From NCBI GenBank assembly GCA_947003375.1, contig CAMQOJ010000016.1, forward strand, positions 1-22,018: a stretch of 22,018 nt of DNA, written 5' to 3'. The notes below the pieces were generated by a model, which did not search any database, had not been told where the DNA came from, and saw only the letters and a program-made list of their open reading frames with translations. Below, one piece after another: positions 16,038 to 22,018 of this stretch (positions are counted from its first letter, which is position 1; each line of letters starts with the position of its first letter). This DNA is from an uncultured Lachnospiraceae bacterium (GTDB lineage Bacteria; Bacillota; Clostridia; Lachnospirales; Lachnospiraceae). The position numbers and the translations under genes were made by a program.

Positions 16038-17384
16038 TCATTTTCCGACCTTGTCGAAATACGCCTTGATGTTCTTCTTAATCTCATCCGACTTCATGGA
16101 CTTGGGCAGATAGCCCGCGGGCTTCAGGGCCACCACATTCCTGACGCTCTCCCTGTCCGTCCTGCCGGTGAGGAAGATGACGGGGATATTGGCCAGCTCC
16201 TCCTCCGCCCGAATCATCTCCAGCACCTGCTTCCCGTCGCAGACAGGCATCTCGTAATCCAGCAGCACCAGGTCCGGTCTGTCCAGGGTCATGCTCCGGA
16301 TGGCGGCCAGCCCGGACTTGGCCAGGCTCACCTCGTAGGTATCCTCCAGCAGCCTCTTCATGGCCTGCAGCATCACATCGGAGTCGTCCACCACCAGTAT
16401 CTTCTTTTTCTTCTCCGCCTCATGGTTCTCCAGGTATTTCTTGATCTCGGCCATGGCGTTCTCCGCCCCGATGGACGTGGCTATCTCCTCCTCCAGCAGA
16501 TGGGGGGCCATGACGCTGTAGGCGAAGTACCCCTCCTTCGCGGAAAACAGCAGGCTGCACTGGGGGTTATGCTTCTCGAAGGCCCTCTGGAACTGATCAT
16601 AGTTCAGCAGATTCTCCTCCCTGATGTCAAACTGCTCGGCATTGGGGAAATGCGTCTTGATGCGCTCCACGAACTGTTTTGCCGCATACCTGGTGGCGTT
16701 CATCATCATCACGTCCACGCCGTCCGTCTCGGCCCCGATGAACTTCCCTACGGTATTGACGATTGTCCTGTCTTCAAACACCAGGAAGAACTCCCATCTG
16801 TCCCCCCGGTCCGTGCCATAGACCAGCCGGTAGTAGATCCCCTTGCCGAACTTCTCTCCGTTGTAGCTCTCGCTGATGACCTTGGCCTCTATCTGGAACA
16901 TCTCGTAGAGCAGCTCCGCCACGGTGTTCTTCATGGCGATCTGCTTTTCCTCCGGCAGCAGATTGCCCCACTTGCTCTCGGCCTCCCCCACGATTGCACG
17001 GTCTTCCGTCAATGTATGTCCGATGAGCCATCCGGCGCACACGCCCAGGAAATGCTTCACCGATTCCATGGAATAATAGCTCTCCGCCAGCTCCTTCTCG
17101 ATCTCGGGAAGGGTCTTCTTGCGGAACGTGTCGTGGATCCGTCTATGTACGTCATATCCCTCATAACCTATGGACGCCATGTAGAGCTCTTCCTCCGCAA
17201 AATGCTTCATGGCATGCTCCTTAAAGTACTTGATGCCCTCCTGATAAGCCCACCGGCTCTTCTCGTCATTGCCGTCATAGGCAGAGAGCTTGTTCATGAT
17301 CGCGAACAGCTTCCTGTGCTCCCTGTCGATAGACTCCACGCCGATATTGAATCTCTCCTGCCATACAAACTGATTTTTGCCCAT
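16038..17384 (-). CDS. Bacteriohemerythrin-response regulator fusion
   Basis: This 448-residue cytoplasmic protein has three parts. Residues 1-135 are a bacteriohemerythrin with the full di-iron ligand set: H23, H61, E65, H80, H84, H123 and D128. Residues about 145-310 are an alpha/beta segment that loosely recalls CheX/CheC phosphatases (NATRYAAKQFVERI at 229-242); this is weak. Residues 325-448 are a receiver domain with D333/D334, phospho-acceptor D376 in LLDYEMP, T406 and K428. An oxygen- or redox-binding domain joined to a receiver suggests redox input into phosphorelay or chemotaxis signalling. There is no kinase or DNA-binding domain. AAGGAGG lies 5 bases before the ATG. It follows the YihY gene by 27 bases, so it is probably transcribed from the SpoIID-like gene onward. 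Confidence 0.88.
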   Translation of the reverse strand: MGKNQFVWQERFNIGVESIDREHRKLFAIMNKLSAYDGNDEKSRWAYQEGIKYFKEHAMKHFAEEELYMASIGYEGYDVHRRIHDTFRKKTLPEIEKELAESYYSMESVKHFLGVCAGWLIGHTLTEDRAIVGEAESKWGNLLPEEKQIAMKNTVAELLYEMFQIEAKVISESYNGEKFGKGIYYRLVYGTDRGDRWEFFLVFEDRTIVNTVGKFIGAETDGVDVMMMNATRYAAKQFVERIKTHFPNAEQFDIREENLLNYDQFQRAFEKHNPQCSLLFSAKEGYFAYSVMAPHLLEEEIATSIGAENAMAEIKKYLENHEAEKKKKILVVDDSDVMLQAMKRLLEDTYEVSLAKSGLAAIRSMTLDRPDLVLLDYEMPVCDGKQVLEMIRAEEELANIPVIFLTGRTDRESVRNVVALKPAGYLPKSMKSDEIKKNIKAYFDKVGK

Positions 17385-17411
17385 ATTGGCCTCCTTCGTT
17401 ATGATATCTAT

Positions 17412-18242
17412 TTATTTCGTATCAAGAAGCGCCCTGTTCACCGGCTGGAAATACCGGTTCAGATAAGCGCCTATCATGATGATATACATGCAGAAATACA
17501 TCCACAGCAGCACGATGATGATAATGGAAAGGCTGCCGTAGATTCCATAGGTATTGCCATAGGTCACATAGTAGGAAAAAGCCCAGGAGAACACGCTCCA
17601 TACCACCGCGGAGAAGACCGCCCCCGGTATCTGCTCCCGAAATTCCAGCTTCTTGTCCGGCACATAGGCGTACACCGCCGCGAACAGCACCGACAGCACT
17701 GCCCACACCAGAAGGAACCTGAAGTTCATGGCGAAGGAGACGATCCTCTGGAGCTGCGGGATGCGGTGCAGGGTCAATGTCACCAGTTGGTCGCCGAACA
17801 CCATGAGGAACAGGGACAATATGACCACGATCAGCATCACCACCGTATAAAAGGACGCTATCACACGCACCACGAAATAATTCCGCTTCTCCTCCACGCC
17901 GTTGATGGCGTTCAGCCCCCGCATCAGCGCCATGACTCCCTTGGACGCCGACCATATGGTGGCTATCAGGGCGACGGACAGCACCCCCGCCGATTTGTCA
18001 TAGATATCCGATATCAGGCTCTCCGCCAGCCCGTCCACCTGATCCGGCGTCAGATCCGTCACCGCCTCCACCAGATTCTCCTCCGTCAGAGGGGTGTATG
18101 GGATGATCGTGCATATCATGATCAGCATGGGCACGATGGACAGGAAGAAGAAAAAGGCCGTGCTGGCGGCGAACGTGCTGATGTTCTGCTTTTTCATCTT
18201 ATTTGAGAAATCCACCAGAATCACAATAAGGTTACGGCACAT
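17412..18242 (-). CDS. YihY/BrkB-family membrane protein
   Basis: This 276-residue integral membrane protein has six likely spans at about 28-48, 86-106, 127-149, 174-194, 208-228 and 236-260. The family pattern is clear: AFFFFLSIVPML (30-41), WSASKGVMALMRGLN (97-111) and the YGNTYGIYGSLSI segment (228-240). The family was once linked to RNase BN, but that assignment is wrong and the function is unsettled; transport or envelope roles have been proposed. TAGGAG overlaps the stop codon of the SpoIID-like gene 9 bases upstream, pointing to translational coupling. Confidence 0.92.
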   Translation of the reverse strand: MCRNLIVILVDFSNKMKKQNISTFAASTAFFFFLSIVPMLIMICTIIPYTPLTEENLVEAVTDLTPDQVDGLAESLISDIYDKSAGVLSVALIATIWSASKGVMALMRGLNAINGVEEKRNYFVVRVIASFYTVVMLIVVILSLFLMVFGDQLVTLTLHRIPQLQRIVSFAMNFRFLLVWAVLSVLFAAVYAYVPDKKLEFREQIPGAVFSAVVWSVFSWAFSYYVTYGNTYGIYGSLSIIIIVLLWMYFCMYIIMIGAYLNRYFQPVNRALLDTK

Positions 18243-18251
18243 CGCACACTC

Positions 18252-20237
18252 CTACTCGTTTTCATATATATTCCGAATCGTACACCTGTCATAAAAATAG
18301 AGGAGGATCTCCTCCGCGGAGTACCCGCTTCCCGCCATGCTCCTGGCTCCGTTCTGGCTCATCCCCACGCCATGGCCGAACCCGCCGCCCGTCAAGGTAT
18401 ATCCTACCACATTTTGGCCCTCTTTGCTAGTCATTATGATAAAATATGCGCTGGGAAGCAGACTCATGCCCGCCATCTCGCTGCCGTCCTGCAGGATTAC
18501 CGCAGCCGCGGCGTCATTCAGCACATACCGGATATAGTTTTCGGAAATGACCTTTATCTTCTGGCTGCCGGCCTCTATCACAAGTTCGTCGGCAACGCCT
18601 CCGCTGCCCCGCTTCTCTATGTATATGTCCGTGATGTCGCCCAGGCTGTCGATGGCCTGGCTCACGTACTCCCCGTCCTTCCAGGTCAGGACAAGCCGGC
18701 TGTTGGCAGCGTACCTCTGCTGCAGCCGCTGCAGCATGCCGTCCTTATCCAGCGCCTCCACCTGACAGCTCCACCGATACCACCCTTCCGCCGCCTCAAA
18801 GTCATCCTCGTTCCGGCCGGATATGAACGCCGCAAAGGTGTCCTCGTCCCGCATCCTCTCCCCAAAGTCCGCCTCCCCCACTGGGCTTCCGGATGCCATG
18901 GCCGCCACGGCCTCCGTCATGGCCCTGCGGTTCAGGGGCCTAGCCTTCAGATAGGTCAGCGTAGGCGCGGCCTCCGTCTTCCACACATTCGCGTCGCTGC
19001 CCGCGCCGCAGGAGGTGGAATAGTAGAAGGTCTCCGCCAGGCCGCCTCCTTCCGTGAACAGAAGCTTCCCGTAGGTCTCCTTCACGGCGGTGGTGGAGCC
19101 CTCCTGCTCACCCACATTGTTGTACACCTGGTAGGAGGTGCTGTCGTCCACATGGGCCCCGTACTGGGGATAGCCCGCATGCTCCATCCGGCCGTAGGCA
19201 TATGTCCTGGCGCAGATGGCCTGGGCGTTCAGCGCCTCCGCCGGATAGTCCGCCGGCATCTCGCTGGGCACTACGCTGTAGAGATACTCCTCCAGCAGCA
19301 CCTGGTTGATTGCCACGATCCCCTCCTCTGTCCGCAGCAGTTCCAACTGCCCCTTATAGGAGGGCACTCCCTGGACGCGATTGCAGTTTTTCAGGACAAT
19401 CTTCCCCGTGAGCACATCCGGGACAATCTGTATGCGGTCCGCCGTGAAATAGCCGCTGCCGCTATCGAAGGTCAGCTCCTCCCAGGCCTGATGCTTCTCG
19501 CTCTGCCTCCCGTCATAGGGGCCATAGACCACCGTGTAGTCCGTATCGCAGGTCAACACCACCTGGTCGTGGAAGATTCCCCCGTAATCCGAAGTCTTTA
19601 ACAGCACGCGGATGTATTCCATAGCCGCCTCCTTCGCCATGAGGATGCCGCAGACCTCTCCGCCCTCCATACAAAAATCCGTGAAATCATATCCGAAATG
19701 CAAATCATTCGCAGTGCACATCTCCAGGGTATCGTACAGGCGGTAGCCCTTATGGTCCTCCGCCAGAGGCAGCCAGCCGTAGCCCTCCACCTCGATCCTC
19801 TCCCCGTCTGTCCGGAGGACCCTGCCGTTGATCTTCTCCGTCCAGGCGCTGACCGCTGTGACGCTGCCGTCCGTCACCGTCATGTCCGCCACCTGCTCGC
19901 GCACGGACAGATCCGGCCAGACGGTCTCCCCATCCTCCGGATTTCCCCAGGGATATCGCTCCCGCGCGCCGTCCCGGAATACCGTCAGCCCCTCCTCGTC
20001 CGCCTCCATGATCCATACATTGGCGAAGGTCTCCACCACCGGCACATGGGGCTGGGGGCTCGGCACCGGCGGCTCCTCTCCTCTATGTATCAGCGCCAGG
20101 AGCAGCCTGCCCAGCAGCAGGATTGCCAGAAGGAGCAGCCCCAGCAGACAGATAAACGCTTTCAGCTGCATCCGCTGGGACTTATCCAGCGAAGCTCCTT
20201 TGAACCATTTCCTTCCCTTCTTATTCCAGTTATCCAA
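18252..20237 (-). CDS. SpoIID/LytB-domain protein, membrane-anchored
   Basis: This 661-residue protein has a single N-terminal membrane segment (about 28-50) after a basic start, a Pro-rich linker (55-65), a beta-rich region (70-290) and a SpoIID/LytB domain (about 300-655). E326 in SVVPSEMP matches the catalytic Glu of SpoIID lytic transglycosylases, and GGGFGHGVGMSQNGA near 617-631 is the other family hallmark. It should sit outside the membrane and act on peptidoglycan glycan strands, either in spore engulfment or in vegetative wall remodelling. It is longer than classical SpoIID (about 340 residues), so orthology is not claimed. The start is TTG, chosen because AGGAG lies 8 bases upstream; no in-frame ATG exists before Met23. 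Confidence 0.88.
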   Translation of the reverse strand: MDNWNKKGRKWFKGASLDKSQRMQLKAFICLLGLLLLAILLLGRLLLALIHRGEEPPVPSPQPHVPVVETFANVWIMEADEEGLTVFRDGARERYPWGNPEDGETVWPDLSVREQVADMTVTDGSVTAVSAWTEKINGRVLRTDGERIEVEGYGWLPLAEDHKGYRLYDTLEMCTANDLHFGYDFTDFCMEGGEVCGILMAKEAAMEYIRVLLKTSDYGGIFHDQVVLTCDTDYTVVYGPYDGRQSEKHQAWEELTFDSGSGYFTADRIQIVPDVLTGKIVLKNCNRVQGVPSYKGQLELLRTEEGIVAINQVLLEEYLYSVVPSEMPADYPAEALNAQAICARTYAYGRMEHAGYPQYGAHVDDSTSYQVYNNVGEQEGSTTAVKETYGKLLFTEGGGLAETFYYSTSCGAGSDANVWKTEAAPTLTYLKARPLNRRAMTEAVAAMASGSPVGEADFGERMRDEDTFAAFISGRNEDDFEAAEGWYRWSCQVEALDKDGMLQRLQQRYAANSRLVLTWKDGEYVSQAIDSLGDITDIYIEKRGSGGVADELVIEAGSQKIKVISENYIRYVLNDAAAAVILQDGSEMAGMSLLPSAYFIIMTSKEGQNVVGYTLTGGGFGHGVGMSQNGARSMAGSGYSAEEILLYFYDRCTIRNIYENE

Positions 20238-20284
20238 GCATCCCTCTCCTGTCCCCCGGACTCCCTCCGGAGTAATATGCGCTC

Positions 20285-20315
20285 AAAAGAGCAGCCCCGG
20301 AAGGACTGCCCTCTT
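20285..20315 (-). terminator. Weak terminator or attenuator before the SpoIID-like gene
   Basis: Reading leftward, AAGAGGGCAG (20306-20315) pairs with CTGCTCTTTT (20285-20294) over 10 bp with G-U pairs and an 11-base loop. The short U-run overlaps the stem. It lies between the 6S-like RNA and the SpoIID-like gene and could end most transcripts of that RNA while letting some read on. Confidence 0.4.
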
Positions 20316-20329
20316 CTTCTGTATCAAAG

Positions 20330-20518
20330 GCCCAAAATGCCGCCCCCTGCTCTCTGACTCCTAGCAATGCTAGGTGGGTGACCGCAGCCAGCGCTTTTGC
20401 CTTCCCTTCCAATCCATGCTTACGCAAGTGAGGGCTTGACAGCCACCTGGCGATATAGGAATCCCGTTTAAAGTAATGTAGGTTCAAAATAAGCAGAAGT
20501 TATCGCACATCTCAGGCT
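20330..20518 (-). ncRNA. ssrS: 6S-like RNA (candidate ssrS)
   Basis: A strong leftward promoter puts the transcript start at about 20518, one base before a long closing stem. Bases 20517-20507 pair with 20330-20340 over 11 bp, and 20499-20491 pair with 20344-20352 over 9 bp, both with G-U pairs. A 27-base 5' single strand then forms a bubble. Arms 20463-20456 and 20363-20356 pair over 8 bp, and 20448-20443 pair with 20377-20372 over 6 bp, leading to an apical domain. Within the 3' strand, CCTAG/CTAGG can instead form a local hairpin, like the 3' central-bubble hairpin described for 6S RNA. Size (about 189 nt), paired ends and central bubble match 6S RNA, which binds housekeeping RNA polymerase. 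I recognise the architecture, not the sequence; a structured mRNA leader is the alternative. Confidence 0.55.
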
Positions 20519-20524
20519 GTACTT

Positions 20525-20553
20525 ATTATATCAAAAAGCTCTGTGGAATACAA
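20525..20553 (-). promoter_or_regulatory. Promoter of the 6S-like RNA / SpoIID-like operon
   Basis: Reading leftward, TTGTAT (20548-20553) and a perfect TATAAT (20525-20530) are exactly 17 bp apart. The expected start near 20518 coincides with the 5' end of the closing stem of the structured RNA. Confidence 0.8.
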
Positions 20554-20559
20554 CTAATT

Positions 20560-20887
20560 TTTTAACCAAAATCTTGAAAAATGATCACAGATTCACCAAT
20601 GTTCGACACGGATGTTCACGGGCATATTTCCTACAGGCCCTTTTTCGCCCGCAGGCACTGGTTTCATGGCCAAGCAGCCCTGGCCCGATTACTCTGATAC
20701 ATTCAAAATATATCTGCCTTTAAGCAATTCTATCAATGCATCCTTTCCGTGAATCGACGCATTTTCGGATGGAATCGATGCGCTTACAGTCGTTTTCGCA
20801 ATCCGCACCCATCAATTTATACAATTTCTTTTCTGCCACTGCCATACGCCGAGGCGCTTTGGACAGAAAACTTTGTGTCAGCAGGAG
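20560..20887. other. Intergenic region without a supported gene
   Basis: Only short unconvincing open frames are present. The one visible structure is a direct repeat GAATCGACGC (20751-20760) and GAATCGATGC (20772-20781), 9 of 10 identical and 21 bp apart, about 110 bp before the next promoter. Base composition shifts toward AT from here on. Confidence 0.5.
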
Positions 20888-20916
20888 TTTACGGACAGCC
20901 ATTTTTTTGCTATGAT
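20888..20916 (+). promoter_or_regulatory. Promoter of the DUF4869/P-loop gene pair
   Basis: TTTACG (20888-20893) and TATGAT (20911-20916) are 17 bp apart, with TGC just before the -10 box (extended -10). Transcription would begin near 20923, leaving a leader of about 24 bases with the AAAGGAG ribosome site. Confidence 0.6.
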
Positions 20917-20946
20917 ATAGACATTATAAAAAAGGAGCATTGCAAG

Positions 20947-21396
20947 ATGGTAAAAGTGTATTTTGAGCTTGAGGACAGCGATATTATTTCTACCTCGAAA
21001 TATTTCAATAATTCTTACACGGAAGAGTGGCTTGACCAGTGGGCCGAAAGGGTAATCAGGGAAATCGACGGTTCCGAATTCATCTCCGAGGGTATGGTAA
21101 AAAGCCCGGTGCTCGGGCCAATCACGATACGGGAAATCAGCAGCGGGGCGAAAGCGCTGATCACAATGAATGCTGACGATTCCGTAATCAGTAATGCCAA
21201 TAGCTGCGGGGATAACTGTGCCGCATTGTTAGCGGAGCTGAGCAGAAAAAAGGATTTTGCGATTTACCTGGCATACCCGATGAATTTTGAGGGATTGGAA
21301 TTTGACATGTGCATTGCACGCGATGGCGCAATCTGCCACAACGCAGAGGAGTTTGAGAGGGAGTATCTGTTATGGAGACACAGCATGACATTTTAG
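20947..21396 (+). CDS. DUF4869-type protein of unknown function
   Basis: This 149-residue protein is soluble and acidic. It matches my recollection of the DUF4869 family pattern: STSKYFNNSYTEEWLD (15-30) near the N-terminus, a KSPVLGPI motif (52-59), SSGAKALITM (65-74) and SCGDNCAALLAEL (86-98), then a beta-rich end. The start at 20947 is fixed by AAAGGAG 9 bases upstream; the frame is open further upstream but there overlaps the promoter. It overlaps the following P-loop NTPase gene by 25 bases, so the two are made together. DUF4869 genes tend to occur in Firmicute accessory regions; the biochemical role is not known to me. The local DNA is more AT-rich than the rest of the window, suggesting acquisition. 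Confidence 0.75.
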   Translation: MVKVYFELEDSDIISTSKYFNNSYTEEWLDQWAERVIREIDGSEFISEGMVKSPVLGPITIREISSGAKALITMNADDSVISNANSCGDNCAALLAELSRKKDFAIYLAYPMNFEGLEFDMCIARDGAICHNAEEFEREYLLWRHSMTF

Positions 21397-22018
21397 TGCA
21401 GAACAAGAGGTCGGTTCAATTCAGGTTTACAATCAATAGAAAGTTTACGGTCATAAGGGGGGACAGCGCAACCGGAAAGACCACGTTGTTTCAGATGGTC
21501 AGCGATGCCAACATGTCCAGGGGCACAGGTGTGGCTGTGTCATGCGACGCCCCCGTGATTGCTCTGTATGAGACGGGATATCAGTATGAATTAAGTAATG
21601 AGAAGGGCAGAATCTACATTATCGATGAGGATTTTGCAAAGCTGAAAACGAAGGAATTTGCATCATTGGTTCTACGGTCGGATAATTGTTTCATCTTTAT
21701 CACCAGAGAGTCCCTTCCGGCGATTCCATACAGCTACAAGGAAATCTACAAAATAAAGACATCAGGAAAGTTCCATACACTGGAGCGAATTTATCCTGAC
21801 TTTGACGAGCTTATCGAAAAAGATGTGATGGTGACGGAAGATGAGGATGCAGGGCTTACGTATTACCAATATTACTTTGGCGATAAAGTAGTGACGAGCC
21901 ACGGAAATAGCAATCTGTCGAAATTTGGTTCATGCGAAAGTCTGCTAATCGGCGATGGAAGCGCGATTGGTGCCTATATCCAGGATTTAGCGATAACGAA
22001 ATCCGAGCTGTATCTGCC
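21372..22018 (+). CDS. P-loop NTPase, partial (runs off the window)
   Basis: The frame is open from the ATG at 21372 to the window end, giving at least 215 residues. A Walker A motif GDSATGKT lies at 30-37, a Walker B-like RIYIIDED at 80-87 (hydrophobic run, then Asp-Glu) and a sensor-like strand NCFIFITRES near 110-120. The distance between Walker A and B is short, about 50 residues, so this is a compact P-loop domain with no ABC signature visible. Residues after about 125 are of unknown fold. AGGGAG lies 8 bases before the ATG, inside the end of the DUF4869 gene, with a 25-base overlap. I do not recognise the family further. The tight pairing suggests that the two products act together as an ATPase and partner. 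Confidence 0.75.
   Translation, partial: METQHDILVQNKRSVQFRFTINRKFTVIRGDSATGKTTLFQMVSDANMSRGTGVAVSCDAPVIALYETGYQYELSNEKGRIYIIDEDFAKLKTKEFASLVLRSDNCFIFITRESLPAIPYSYKEIYKIKTSGKFHTLERIYPDFDELIEKDVMVTEDEDAGLTYYQYYFGDKVVTSHGNSNLSKFGSCESLLIGDGSAIGAYIQDLAITKSELYL

Noticed and set aside
14538..18206. A 1222-codon open frame on the + strand opposite the aminopeptidase, hemerythrin and YihY genes
   Set aside because: It crosses several well-supported opposite-strand genes and their intergenic promoter, has no ribosome site, and its His/Leu/Gln/Arg-rich product is typical of an antisense shadow of GC-rich codons.
20340..20465. c-di-AMP, cobalamin or other known riboswitch in the SpoIID leader
   Set aside because: None of the consensus cores I can recall (ydaO, cobalamin, SAM, M-box, GEMM) is visible; the paired ends and bubble fit 6S RNA better.
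20230..20487. An 85-codon leftward frame with a TTG start before the SpoIID-like gene
   Set aside because: No ribosome site, and it runs through the paired arms of the 6S-like RNA; the translation resembles no protein known to me.
20720..20902. A 60-codon leftward frame in the intergenic region
   Set aside because: No clear ribosome site or promoter, and it overlaps the rightward promoter of the DUF4869 gene.

Overview
The window looks like chromosome from a GC-rich gut Firmicute of the Lachnospiraceae/Clostridia type. The signs are strong AGGAGG-like ribosome sites, a GPH-type sugar symporter with intracellular GH2 and GH3 enzymes, an ECF sigma factor next to an anti-sigma/solute-binding-type protein, and a sporulation-type SpoIID/LytB-domain protein. 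This is inference from gene content; no rRNA gene or other taxonomic marker is present.

Positions 120-11454 hold a sugar-utilisation locus. A divergent control region (8975-9279) separates a leftward operon (GPH symporter, small TM2 protein, GH3, GH2, NagZ-like GH3) from a rightward pair (AraC-type regulator, HAD hydrolase). The likely logic is uptake of a beta-linked oligosaccharide or glycoside, cytoplasmic trimming by three glycosidases without signal peptides, and control by the AraC protein. Several junctions in the leftward operon carry hairpins without good U-tracts, and the control region carries spaced direct repeats.

Positions 11558-13400 look like a decaying locus. A 63-codon small gene with a good promoter is followed (in map order) by a shortened anti-sigma/solute-binding protein and an ECF sigma-factor gene split between two frames. 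A near-copy of the end of the small gene lies just downstream of queA. Both copies of this roughly 80-bp block abut bidirectional terminators.

Positions 13417-20237 hold leftward housekeeping and cell-envelope genes: SpoIID-like protein, YihY-family membrane protein, an unusual hemerythrin/response-regulator fusion, an M18 aminopeptidase with its own promoter, and queA overlapping the aminopeptidase by one base. Upstream of the SpoIID-like gene, an excellent promoter drives a roughly 190-nt RNA whose ends pair. It has the architecture of 6S RNA (ssrS).

From about 20560 to the end the DNA is more AT-rich and looks accessory. It carries a DUF4869-type protein overlapping a P-loop NTPase gene that runs off the window. 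This pair is the best candidate for a little-described system. The degraded sigma locus, the 6S-like RNA and the hemerythrin fusion are the other main points of interest.
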